A stretch of DNA of 64,000 nt from Neonectria sp. B-13 (taxonomy: Eukaryota; Ascomycota; Sordariomycetes; Hypocreales; Nectriaceae), in NCBI GenBank assembly GCA_002682825.1, contig NOKP01000002.1:935132-999131 (forward strand). Direction: 5' to 3'. Under the pieces are notes generated by a model. It was given only the letters and a program-made list of their open reading frames with translations, was not told the DNA's origin and made no database searches. The translations under genes were made by a program, and so were the position numbers. Shown here piece after piece: positions 46,000 to 56,737 of the stretch; the first letter of the stretch is position 1, and each line of letters opens with the position of its first letter.

Positions 46000-46093
46000 C
46001 GCCGCAGCGGGCCGCAACGGGGCCGCTGCGGCGTTGACCCCAGATTTTGACAGCTCCAACGCGCCACTGCGGGCCGCAACTACGCCGCAGCGG
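46000..46093. repeat. GC-rich inverted/direct repeat block
   Basis: CGCCGCAGCGG occurs at 46000-46010 and again at 46083-46093. Between them GGCCGCTGCGGCG (46021-46033) is the inverse of the first copy with one bulged base. GCGGGCCGCAAC occurs twice (46007-46018 and about 46069-46080), and GCGTTG / CAACGC are inverted. The block can fold into nested hairpins and stands out in AT-rich surroundings. It may be a miniature transposon or its relic. Confidence 0.6.
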
Positions 46094-47781
46094 CATTCAA
46101 CTCCTTGATCCCGAGGGTCCGACACTCCGGCTAATACAACACGCCATCGGCTGCCAGAGATCCCGTCTGGAAACGGAGTCGTGTGCTGTCGGGCCCTTCG
46201 TATACGATCCGTGCGGACCCATTCGTTGACTAACGACCCTTGATATAGCATGTTGAACGATTCATCTCGATACAAATTTGTCCCTTAACTTCCCTTCCAT
46301 GTTCCCTTATATTTCTTGATTCTGGACGAGTGCTTCCTGGACTGCAGAGCCTCGTTTGTGCTCAATCCAAGTCGTCATTCCTAACCAGGGTGAAGAACTG
46401 CTAAGGTATTAAGCGTGGCAGGTTTCGAGAACTCATCATATTATTATCCTTCTTTGCTTCTCTACATTCATTTTTGCACTTGTGTGATTGTTGTCAAAGA
46501 AGCCGTCGGGATTTCGATATCGGTGTCCCCCTCGATTAACATGTGAATTGTCTGACTTGCATTAGTGCGACTTCAATATCAAACCACACTAAACATGTGC
46601 ATAGCTCCGGTAGTTGTAAATGAGGGGAAAATCAAATGTTCATAGTACTAACATTTTCGTTTCGTCCCACGGGCCGGGCATATGCGATCCAAATGCGTGA
46701 TCTTTGTCGTCGTCTCCAGGGTAGGCAAAGTGGTCCTAGATCACAATATAGCGCGATCCTTCGCCCAGGTAATGGAAGGCGTGAATGTGATTAAATGGTT
46801 GATATAACTATAGCGATTGAATTATTCGTCAATTATCTCTATTACCGCAGTGCAAATCAGTGGCAATATATTAATGTGGAATAAGGAATCCACGGGGGCC
46901 ACTAATGGCAGGACATGCCGTGTGGCGATTGATGCACCTAGGTGTCAACGGGATGCGTCTCTCATCCACGTAGTATCAAGGCATTAGCAGGTATCATTCC
47001 AACAAGTCATACAAAATATTAGAGAACGCAGGGTCAGAAAAGGCGAAACCATTGCCTAACGAGTATCCACAGATTATGATTCGGTACGGCGAGTGAATGT
47101 TACATTCATCATGAAACTTGACAAGAAAATAAGAACACTAGTCAAACTAACCTTTGCTAGGCTTAGTGGAAAATGGCTATCAATACCGCACATGTACGAA
47201 ATGCTCCTAATGTCGTTGTCGTTTCTAGTCTCCCACTTTTATCCTCTAACTTGCTAATCTCTTTTATAACTCTCGTTCGATGTTAAGCTACAGTCTGAAT
47301 TTGACCTGATCTGATTTACTTTTTCGCGCAACGTGACTCACTCGGTGATAATGCCTTGTCTTAATTACATTTTAGCTAAACACCTTCCCGTTTCGCTCTT
47401 CTTAAACAGGTGTAGACTGCGGTATGCCGAATGTCTGTGACGTCTGCCAAGGCTTTTACCCCGACCTCATATCGATGTGTGCCTCACTATGACTCACTTA
47501 ATGACTGTGCTGTGACTATACAGGTGTGCGCGGTGTTACAATCGGGGTAAAATTCCCCCTCCTTACACGCTTTCAGCGATACAATCAATAATCGAACGAC
47601 GCGGGGTTGGCGCGCTGCGCTGTTTAGGGGCTCTCTAACATTGTTGCAGGAGTATCGACCTGAAGAATACTCTGTCGGAATTACACCTGCCGGTCTAAAC
47701 CACGAAGTGACTCATATCAAGCCTAAATCTCTTAGCATCTCCGTTGGACGACCATGTATTTCGCTAAGTACCGCCATCAAG

Positions 47782-47828
47782 GTGACTTGTCGTGAAAGAT
47801 GGTTCGGTCATCCTCCACGACAAGTCAC
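47782..47828. repeat. 13-bp perfect inverted repeat (hairpin)
   Basis: GTGACTTGTCGTG at 47782-47794 is exactly complementary to CACGACAAGTCAC at 47816-47828, with a 21-nt loop. It lies in non-coding sequence about 220 bp beyond the 3' end of HET gene 3. Confidence 0.85.
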
Positions 47829-48050
47829 TATTCTTCCTTCGTTACTTTGCTTTACGGGCACTCAAGCACGACACAACTGGAGCAAAAAAAGGTTGCTAAT
47901 TGATCTGTTCTCGCATTCAGTACTGGGAAATGCGGGCTGGGAGCCGTGATTGCTTTTGCCTCAGGGTAGAAATGTGCATGTGATGTTTTCTGTACAGCAG
48001 TGCCCGAATCACCGCAATCAACGGCGCAAAGCAATGCAATGTGATCTATC

Positions 48051-49835
48051 TTAGGGTGGTGGCAGGAGGCGCCTGTACTGCACATCAGCGCAGAAGGTAG
48101 AGCCACCAGCGCCAAGCCTGTTTAGTCGAACTTCGTAAACCTCTCCACCGCCACCTTCAAAGATTACTGCTGTAGGCAGTGTCGCTTGGAGAATATTGCC
48201 AGCCAGGTCTGCATAGGTCTCGAAAATACTGTCTCCCACATAACGTTGCACCTCAGGCGATGAGGTTTCCCTGTGATTATCCAGTAGCACAGAAGCAATC
48301 TGCCTGTGCTTCGTTGAGAGGCCACTACTGCTAAACAACGCAAACCAGGGTAGAATGTGCTCCGAAGGGGCATTTGGCTTGAGGGGAATACCACATACAA
48401 CCACGAAATGCATGGTGGTATTCGATTCATCTCTTTTCGGGAGAGAAAAAGAATCCCACCATATAGGGTCCCCGCCTGCTCTAACATTGTACTGGTGCAC
48501 GATGCTAAAGCTGGAAGGGTCGACACTGTTCCTGGCACATATACTCTGAAGATAGTCAGGATGATCTGGGCTTTGTTCGAGAGTTCGGCTCCTTCCGTTA
48601 AGTTTATCGAGCACCTCCACCAGTTCTCGTCGATAAAGCAGTACCAATTTCCGTTGCAACATCAATCCGATGAAGTCCGAATGCGCCCGAGGCAATGATT
48701 TCTTGAGGCAGATGGCTGCAGTGACTTTGCTGGTTTGTATCTTGCGTTCTGGATGGACGGTTTTGTCCTTGGGAAATATCACTGTATGCGGCATGGCCCT
48801 GACATAGGCGTCGCCAAACTTCAGCAAATTGATGGCAATATTTCCTGATTTGGTCTGCTCATAAGTGCTGAGTTTAGACATGGCTATGCAGTCCAAGCCC
48901 AAAGCAAAGGACTCAAGAGTCGGGTGGTCTCCCCAGTACACGTCAACCATCAAGCCTGTGTCGGTAACTGAATAATTCGGCTCCGAAAAGAAGGAAGTGT
49001 TTCGTGATACAAGTGAAGAACAGTCAATGAATTCAGCAGGTGACTGGGCGAAAATACCCCTGTACTGAGGAATCGGTGCGAGTTGGCGCCATGCAAAAAG
49101 GCTGAGGTCGCGGTGCTGTTTCGCAATCTCCTCCTGGAGTCGACCGAACGCCTTTTCACCCTCGCCATAAAGCAGAGGCATGTTGACACTGAAAATGCCC
49201 ATCAGGCAATACGCCATATCCTCGACACGAGTGGTGTGTCTCTTGGCGGCCCACGACATTCGTCTCCCGACTGGAATGCCAGACATGTAGGCCATCGTTT
49301 CAAGCACTTCTTTGTCGATGCCAGTGATTTCGGCTATGTCGTGCTGCAATGTCTCTTTCGTTCCAATTACTTGCCACGTACGACTGAAGAACACCACCTC
49401 TGGAGCGGCGATCAGCTCCTGCAAAGTCCACCCTCGTGTGAACCACCGGCATTGAGCCAGTTGGTTAAACGCAGTTCGGGAGATAGTAGTCGCGTTTTTG
49501 CTCAGGATGAGATTGAAGTCTTCCAGATAGGCGTAGCAGCAAGTAGCTCGTCGATACCACTCCAACATCGAGTTGATAGCTTCACTCAGCTCGGCACTGC
49601 TGGACTTGTCGATGCAGCACGAATCAATCCAAGCATATGGCAGCATGTTTTTCCTCGCTTCGTCGCATGTGAGCTGAACTTTGCACCATGCGGTTTTCTG
49701 TTGTGCGCGATTGATATCGTCCATATCCCTAAATATCACTTCATCTGCTCCCCAGGTGTGAGACAAGATGGCATAACGCGGAGGTGGATCGTGAAAGTAC
49801 TTCAGGCTGAAGTCCACAACGTCGACAAGCCACAT
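48051..49835 (-). CDS. HET-domain protein 3 (HET-D/E-like N-terminus, no NACHT)
   Basis: A single-exon frame of 594 aa starts MWLVDVVDFSLKYF at ATG 49835. The HET core is of the type seen at the N-terminus of HET-D/HET-E-like proteins: RYAILSHTWGADEVIFRDM, AWIDSCCIDKSSSAELSEAI, MLEWYRRATCCYAYLED, CRWFTRGWTLQELIAAPEVVFF, SWAAKRHTTRVEDMAYCLMGIF and NMPLLYGEGEKAFGRLQEEI. In HET-E this region is followed by a NACHT and WD40 array; here about 330 residues of unrelated beta-rich sequence follow instead and the protein ends. It would be a cell-death effector without its own NTPase switch. It differs clearly from HET proteins 1 and 2. Confidence 0.9.
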   Translation of the reverse strand: MWLVDVVDFSLKYFHDPPPRYAILSHTWGADEVIFRDMDDINRAQQKTAWCKVQLTCDEARKNMLPYAWIDSCCIDKSSSAELSEAINSMLEWYRRATCCYAYLEDFNLILSKNATTISRTAFNQLAQCRWFTRGWTLQELIAAPEVVFFSRTWQVIGTKETLQHDIAEITGIDKEVLETMAYMSGIPVGRRMSWAAKRHTTRVEDMAYCLMGIFSVNMPLLYGEGEKAFGRLQEEIAKQHRDLSLFAWRQLAPIPQYRGIFAQSPAEFIDCSSLVSRNTSFFSEPNYSVTDTGLMVDVYWGDHPTLESFALGLDCIAMSKLSTYEQTKSGNIAINLLKFGDAYVRAMPHTVIFPKDKTVHPERKIQTSKVTAAICLKKSLPRAHSDFIGLMLQRKLVLLYRRELVEVLDKLNGRSRTLEQSPDHPDYLQSICARNSVDPSSFSIVHQYNVRAGGDPIWWDSFSLPKRDESNTTMHFVVVCGIPLKPNAPSEHILPWFALFSSSGLSTKHRQIASVLLDNHRETSSPEVQRYVGDSIFETYADLAGNILQATLPTAVIFEGGGGEVYEVRLNRLGAGGSTFCADVQYRRLLPPP

Positions 49836-51193
49836 TGTAATGATCAATCGCTGTTCTTGATGCGATGTTTATGGTGCGCTCCGGCAAGATAGTAGCAGTA
49901 GAACTGTAGTAGGGCAAACTAGGAGCTCGACAAACTACAGTAATGAGAGACCGCGAGCAGTCAATAAAGTAAGACTATCCGCAGGTGTTGGAAAGACAGT
50001 CAGCTCAGTGAGCGTCGCAGTGCGGAGAGAATTTAATGGATCTGACCCACGTGACCGGAGTCATCAGGCAGGGTAACGTACTGGGCAGCCATGAGCAAGC
50101 GCTTGTCACGAAGATGATGCATCGTCTAAAGGAAATGTTTCTAAAAATTCATATATGTAGCTAGAGTGCGTTTATATTAATAGCATAACTTTAATGAGCA
50201 CGAGCATGTTCAAAAGTATATTAGTAACTATCTATCCATAGCCAGATAGGTTGTCATGCAAATGATCGTATCAGGATTCACTACGCAATGGTCTCTCAAA
50301 TAGAAGGCGGAGAGCTCAAGCATTGATGCCTTGTCTCGCACGTCCAATGCCAAGTGCAACACGAACTTGGATATTCTCATTTCCTGAAAACCACGACCAT
50401 AATTGTTTGATTGCTTCCTCCACCTCACCGGCTTCCTCTTCTGTCACAATGAGATCCTTAGCCAGATCCAGAAGACCCTTGCCTCGAAGAACTTCGTGAG
50501 CTGGCGGAAACTCAACCGTCACTGGTGCTGTCGGCACTTCAGCTAACGCGCTGTTATCAGAAGCGTACCCCAAGATACGTGAAAGAGAAGCGAGCTTCTC
50601 CGTCCTAGAAGTGAAGCTCAAACTGATCGTTGAGGGTCTTTGGAGATATGGAGCAACCAAAGGGTAGACCTCTCGCTATTTGTGCACAACGGTGAAGAGG
50701 AAGTCGAGAATTGACTGAAGAACAAGGTATTTGATGGGCTTGCTTGACTCCTTGCTCCGGCGCTTGAGCTGATATTACATGGGTATGGGAATTCTTCGAA
50801 ATGAAGTGAAGAATGGAGATTATGAGGATAGGGTGGCTCTGTAGAATCGTTGTAATATGACCAGTATATGCACAATGGAGGGCATGGTTGGGTACTGTAT
50901 GACATGCACGTTAACCGTTGAGTAGCTCATTCAACTTCTTGCCCCTGTCACTTCTGTTGGAATTCTACCTCTCACAGCTTCATCAACTAGAAGTGCAAGC
51001 TGAGCAGGAAGCTAGTCTCAGAAAACGAAAAACGGGAAAACATGGATATCAACGGCTGAAAATGGTTCAGGTAAGGCAATGCTGGGTCGATCTAGATCTT
51101 CATAAAGAATCTGCGGTGAGAGCAAAATGAACTTGAACTTAATGACTTGTCGTTATGAATACATAAAAGAGAGAAAGAGGACTAGTAGCTGAT
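49836..51193. other. Intergenic with a small unrecognised minus-strand frame
   Basis: About 1.36 kb. A minus frame of 114 codons (50660-50316) has a plausible protein-like composition (HEVLRGKGLLDLAKDLIVTE, EEAIKQLWSWFSG), and a further open frame lies just upstream (50905-50618). They might be a small two-exon gene, but I recognise no family. Confidence 0.35.
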
Positions 51194-52639
51194 CTAAAAC
51201 TGGGCGTTGCTGCCGCATGAGAAAACGCCTCGGATCGAGCTGTCATCGGCGTTAAAGAGATCGAGTAGCTCCGTGACGGATGACCAGAGTCCAGCTCCGT
51301 TCATAAATAGAGACATGATAATAAGAAGGGAATTGGCAACAGTGAGAGCAATTTGCTTCCAGCTTCTGAAAAGATCATTCCAGTTCGCATGGAACCAAAA
51401 TACAGCACTGAAGCCGTATGTGAACCACGAGATAGTCGTAGCGGACGTGATAGAAAGAATGGAGTCAAATATCGGGATGACGTTGGAGATTGTGAAGACG
51501 ACCATCCAAAAGCCAGTAACACAAGTAAGCCAAGTGACCCACGCCTTTCTGGTATTGGCCGTAATTTGATCAGTGGCGCCCATCTTTCGCATCGCAATGA
51601 CATAGATGTATTTGCCGCCAGTGTGTCCATAGGCAATACCAGTAGCGAACACCGCTGGCAGCACAACGCCGTAAGCGATCTTGGCAGGAATAGTAGGTGC
51701 CGAGCCTAAAGCGGGAGAGACGCTGTACTGGCCCGCGAGGCAATACACAACGATAGCGATGATAACGTAGACAATCATGCTGCCGACTTCAAGGAACGCA
51801 AGACAGAATCCGAAGTCCTTGGCTGGGTCGACCATTTCTGCCATATAACCGACAAACGCTATGTTGCTAGCATATGCGTAGACGACCTTGAGACAGGCGT
51901 TGACGCCGTCGCGGAAGCTTGGGTTGCCAACGACGACGATTTCCTTTTCCCACCCCTTAGGGGCGCCCATGGGACCAGCCACTCCCAAGCTAACCATGAC
52001 AACCATCGCAGCTGTGAGGACGCTGACGGCATTAGGAATGCCGCTATGGGAGACGAATTTCATTGTTCGTGGGATGTTGAATAGATAGCATACTATGCAA
52101 GAGATGAATATGAATACCACAGTACAGATGGCGTGGTCGCTAATCGTGTTGAGGGCGATGGACAGAGTGACGACGGCAGAGGCGGCGACAAAAACGACTT
52201 GAACCATCATCATCGTACCAGCAACCATTTCGAGATACCGACCACCGACCACACGGGTCATTTCGACAACATTGACCACGTGTGAGTGGAGCTTATAGAA
52301 TTGCAGCAGTTCGTAGGCAGTATACCAAGATATGATACCAATACCGATGATGGCGATAAGTCCGGGCACTATACCAAGCGTCTTCAGGACGGTGGGCAGA
52401 GATAGAATGCCAAGTCCGATCTGGTTCGTAAAGAGCACGAAAACAGTATCCCATCGTTTCATGGTTCGGTAGCTTTTGCCGCCTTGATCAAAGATGTTGG
52501 TGTTTTGGACAGGCTCGGCTGGGACAGATTGGAAGTCGTGAGGTCCATGTTCGTGTTTTTCGTTGTTGTCGGTGTCACTCGAATCATGGAGCAAGTCCCC
52601 GTTCTTTGCGGCTTCGTTGGCTTTCTCGGAGCCCTTCAT
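51194..52639 (-). CDS. Amino-acid transporter (AAAP / neutral amino-acid permease family)
   Basis: An intronless frame encodes 481 aa with a hydrophilic N-terminus of about 60 residues and roughly eleven membrane segments. The opening segment TVFVLFTNQIGLGILSLPTVLKTLG is the family hallmark of the first helix. Others include GLIAIIGIGIISWYTAYELL, VAASAVVTLSIAL, VVFIFISCIVCYLF, SVLTAAMVVMVSLGVAG and MIVYVIIAIVVYCLAG. ACLKVVYAYASNIAFVGYMAEM matches the conserved sixth-helix region. It resembles fungal neutral amino-acid permeases (mtr-like), which import amino acids at the plasma membrane by proton symport. The lack of introns is common in this family. Confidence 0.9.
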   Translation of the reverse strand: MKGSEKANEAAKNGDLLHDSSDTDNNEKHEHGPHDFQSVPAEPVQNTNIFDQGGKSYRTMKRWDTVFVLFTNQIGLGILSLPTVLKTLGIVPGLIAIIGIGIISWYTAYELLQFYKLHSHVVNVVEMTRVVGGRYLEMVAGTMMMVQVVFVAASAVVTLSIALNTISDHAICTVVFIFISCIVCYLFNIPRTMKFVSHSGIPNAVSVLTAAMVVMVSLGVAGPMGAPKGWEKEIVVVGNPSFRDGVNACLKVVYAYASNIAFVGYMAEMVDPAKDFGFCLAFLEVGSMIVYVIIAIVVYCLAGQYSVSPALGSAPTIPAKIAYGVVLPAVFATGIAYGHTGGKYIYVIAMRKMGATDQITANTRKAWVTWLTCVTGFWMVVFTISNVIPIFDSILSITSATTISWFTYGFSAVFWFHANWNDLFRSWKQIALTVANSLLIIMSLFMNGAGLWSSVTELLDLFNADDSSIRGVFSCGSNAQF

Positions 52640-55600
52640 AGCTGCGGCTTTTGAGAGTGATGGTGATGGTGGGGTTGTGTTTGTAGTTGCGGTTGGAGTT
52701 CGAGTTGGAGGAAGATTGGTTGTTCAGGTGACGGATTCCCAATGTGAATAGTCTTGAGTTTCCAGAACGATACAAGCTTTCCACAGAAGCAAGCCAGCCC
52801 GTACAAGGCTGAGAGACTCAATGAGTTGGGGTTGAAGTGCAGGAGAGGTTGTGGAACAAGGTGAAAAAGGGCGGACTTGAGGGACTAAATGTAGGATGAC
52901 ATCGAAGGCGTTGAGGTGTAAACAGCCAATGACTATGCAGTAGTGAGACTAGTGTCAAGCTTCCGAGGGGCGCGAGGCGAGCCTTTAAGTACAACGGGTC
53001 TCTTGGCTGTGCATTGATGCTATAGTCGAACCCAACCGCGCTCGAATGGGGCACATGGGTCTGGGGAAGACCTCTCGAGAAGTCTTTCAGGCTGTTCTTG
53101 GTCGGGGTAATCCGTACATGGTCCGCAAAGGCATGGGGCCCTAGCCCAACGATAGGCAGCTTCTACAAATGGCAATTGCTAACATGCTGCGCTATCATGA
53201 GAATGGGAACCCCGGTATGGCAGATAAAACCCAGCCCGAGCAGTGGCCAGGGGAGGAATTCATGGCCACGGTGGAGAGGCGTGGACACGCTGCCTGCCCC
53301 CGTGGGGTATACCTGAGCATCCATTCTGACGTGATGGTTTACCCCGTTGTGTGTCTGCTTGGCCACGATTACTGCCCAAAAGTCCGGGGCCGACGTTCCG
53401 CGGCTGCGCCATCCTTGGCCCGGAACCGACGTGGTGTGTTTGAAGGGATCACGATGGGGCGGGCGAGACCCAGAAGAGGAAAGCGGAAGGAAAGGCAGGG
53501 CTGGCGATGTTGTGTTTGGAGGTGGATATCAGGAGGAGAGCAACACGATGTGGGGACGAAAGAGGTAAATTGTCCCCCCGTGGGTCCCATTTCGCCTTCG
53601 CCGCCCGGCACTGCGGTAATTTTCCTAGTGCATTATGCTTCATGTACTTTTATCAGATGCTTGGGTTTGTTGTTTCGTTAAGTTGGCGTTGAACTTCGTA
53701 GAAGGGCATGATAGTCAACGGCAGAGGCAACGAAACAGAGGAAGCAAGCATTGTTTGGACCAAGTCAGCAGAGTCAGCATGCGCTGATCTTGAATAACCA
53801 CCTCATAAACGACGTAGTAATGAAGCTGACCAGACTCGCCAAGCTTTCTCTAGTCCGGTGTGCACATGGTACCAGTGTAGTCCCTCCACAGTACTCTCCA
53901 GAAACTGATTGTCGGTAGGGAATGAATGGGATTGCCACGACCCATCCGATTGGTACTCGATGGAGGTTCGCATAAGCTAACCTCAAGAAAACAACAGGCA
54001 TACGTCAAGGCCATCAAGAACAAGAGTCCCTAGTCATGAGTGACGTCAATGCGGAACCGCGGCACTAGACCAGTGGAGGCTCAATCCACATATGCAGGCA
54101 CTGTACGGAGGCATGGACAGGGGCAATTTTAAAGGGACTGCTGCTGTCTGCGCACTTGGAGCCGCGATGATGATGTATGACCAACTACCACACCACGGAT
54201 GCCCATCCGGTGGCTGCTCAATGCTCAGTACATGTAACACCTGTTACTATTGCCAAGCCCGGAATAGGGGCCAGATGTCTCAACTAGACGGCCAACACGG
54301 CGAGGCAGGGAACCTGTAATGTAGTCTTGCACGTCCCACGTCGGAGGTCGCTCCGGTCTTTAAACGCCGAGTAAGAGGCCAACAACGAGGGACCCTTGAT
54401 GCATTGAGTCGCGGTCAATTGCCTAGATATCAATAACTCGCTCAACACTACCTCCGGCAGAAGCACTCGCTCAGAATTGCCCCTTAGACTGACACGTCTA
54501 TCCGTGTGCAAAGAGCCGAAGCCTCTAATACTTGTGGCGCGGCGGGGAGGCTAACAAATTATCACACGGATCGCGTGTTTGAGCCAAGCCTCCACTTGTC
54601 GCCAGACTTCCACAGTAGGGCATAGAACTGCACTGGCCTATGCGGATACGAAGTCTGTACAAGGCCTCAAGAGGAAGACAATATGCAGTTCTGAGTACAA
54701 CCAAAGAACAATTTCTCCACAGTGTTACCGCTCCATGAAAGTTTGTGCTAGGTGCCACGTAGTACTGCCCGTGTGTGTTCGGTCGCGGTATATTCGTGCA
54801 GGCGCAGCAACTCGTACAACTTCACCAAGCGGATTGTTTCCGCGTATGCTACCAAGCCGGGCACTTCAGGACAAAGTCAGGCACTTCTTCTTGCCGACCC
54901 AGGGATACGGTGGGTTTGTTGATTCACCTTCAGTTCCTGTTACTAAATAACTCACAAGACAGCGAATTAAAGATTCAAAGCGACGTTGCCAAGACGTTTG
55001 GTACGTAATCGCGGCAACGCTTCTAGAAGACTTCTGGGGCCAATCTATCCGCATACTCCGCAATCCCGCCGTCCCACCACTCTGGGCTCCAATGGCCAAT
55101 CGGAGTAATCGAGCTGTCCTTGTCATACGACGCATAGACTCGAAACACAGCAACGATACCGCGACCTCGAAAACGTGGTGTCAATAAGCTGGGGCGAAGC
55201 TTGAAAATATGGGGATTTGGTCCCTCTTGGATAACAGAAAATGTCATGGAAGTCGGCTTTGATTCCGACACGCCCTGTACTGTACGGGCTATCTCTGAGA
55301 AAAATTAGACTGCACCGGGAAGGGCCAAGCATTTTGCCCAACAGTAGCCGCGATAGGGGAGACCCAGACAGGCTGTTGTTATGCACACCCATAACATTTA
55401 CTACCCACACGTCTAAAGTCTTGGCTCTTGGCGAACAACGTGAAAGGTATTACTCACAGCTCGTAAGACACTGTTAGAAGTAAGGTGTTTGGACAAATTT
55501 CGTTGTCCGTTTCTTCGTGGTTGTTTAGATCGTTAGATTATGCTTCACCCTGAACCCAGGTGTTTTCACCAGTAGCTTTGGCTTTCTGCGAAACCGCTTC

Positions 55601-56737
55601 AACCTTCATGACAACCGGCCAGGCGTCATCACCTCAACGTTGCCTGCCGTTCCGCCTACGCTCTTCTAATTTTGCCAGGACTTAGGAGTGCGAGAGCAAT
55701 TCGAGAAGCGAGTGACTCCCTTGAATCGACAAATACGATGTCTTAATAGCGTTCGGCGGAGCAGCCTTACATACCACAAAGCCAGACGCTACAACAGGCC
55801 AATAATACAATCCCTCGATCTTGAATTAGAGGAGAACTGAACTCATTCGTTTTTTGTTCAGTTAAGCTTTTTTAGTACTTAAAACTTATTGTATGTATTC
55901 CTGCGCAACCAGCTCGTTGAACAGTACGGCTGCGAGGCGTGGAGAATCCAATAAAGCCCGCTAAAATTCATTAAACGGGGTTGGTTCTCCGCCACTGGGA
56001 ACTTTTCGTACAATTTCGTGTGTATTGTGTAACTACCTTAGCTAGGAAAAGGGGCGGAACGGTGAGTCCTGAAGCGGATCGCCGTTGTCGCTGGGTGCGA
56101 CGCACGGTGAGTCTGGTACCAGCACCCGCCATGGGATACTACATTGAATTCCGGGCCTAAATCTTTGACAGCAGATAATGTCCTAGTCCATCTTAGAGTG
56201 CAATACGCTAAGTCCCAGTACATTCCATGTCTGAGTATATTTCAGATTACAGTACCATGTATCACAAGTAATAGATAATAGTAGTGTAGTAAATAACATA
56301 TCAGTATACACTATATCCCAGCCTATGATGTTACGGCCTATTAAATGAGATAGCACATGGTCACCCTTAGTGACGGAGGCTAAGCTCTGAAACCCTAGGG
56401 AAGATGATGGAAAGCGTAGGAGAAGGAGAAGTGAACTGGAATGGGGCAGTTTAGAACATTTCGGTATACCGAAGAATTGATGAAGGGCAAGTTCATCCGA
56501 CTAAAGCTGTGTCCCTTGCTTGCGACGCGTTGAGAACTTAGGAGTCAACTAAATGGTAAGCACTCTTACTCCAGTTTTTCCTTCCTTACTTACAAACTCG
56601 CAACTTAAGTAGATCTATAGCCTTAGTACTTTATATTCTTATCACACGTTCTATCTGCACAACTTTACAACTCAGCTTCTTAATACATAGTGTTGGTAGG
56701 TGCAAAGGATCTTGTAACGCCAACTCCCCTATATCAC
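52640..56737. other. 4.1-kb gene desert
   Basis: No open frame here carries a recognisable domain. The left end holds the permease promoter with a (G/A)-rich leader. A minus frame ending at 55023 (SSITPIGHWSPEWWDGGIAEYAD) looks protein-like but cannot be placed. From about 55500 to 56700 the sequence becomes AT-rich with many short repeats of TA-type steps, as in decayed mobile DNA. No RNA gene was found. Confidence 0.5.

Larger units (their letters stand above)
45096..48050. other. Gene-poor 3-kb stretch
   Basis: No convincing gene on either strand. The left end carries the cyanide hydratase promoter. The middle is AT-rich and contains a compact GC-rich hairpin-forming block (45990-46095). 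A second hairpin lies at 47782-47828. The remainder, including 46400-47400, shows nothing I can name. Confidence 0.5.

Noticed and set aside
49083..49892. 269-codon plus-strand frame over HET gene 3
   Set aside because: Antisense to a clear HET domain; no motif in the plus-strand translation.
53169..53681. 170-codon plus-strand frame in the gene desert
   Set aside because: Composition is Arg/Gly/Trp-rich without structure or similarity; no supporting intron or motif.
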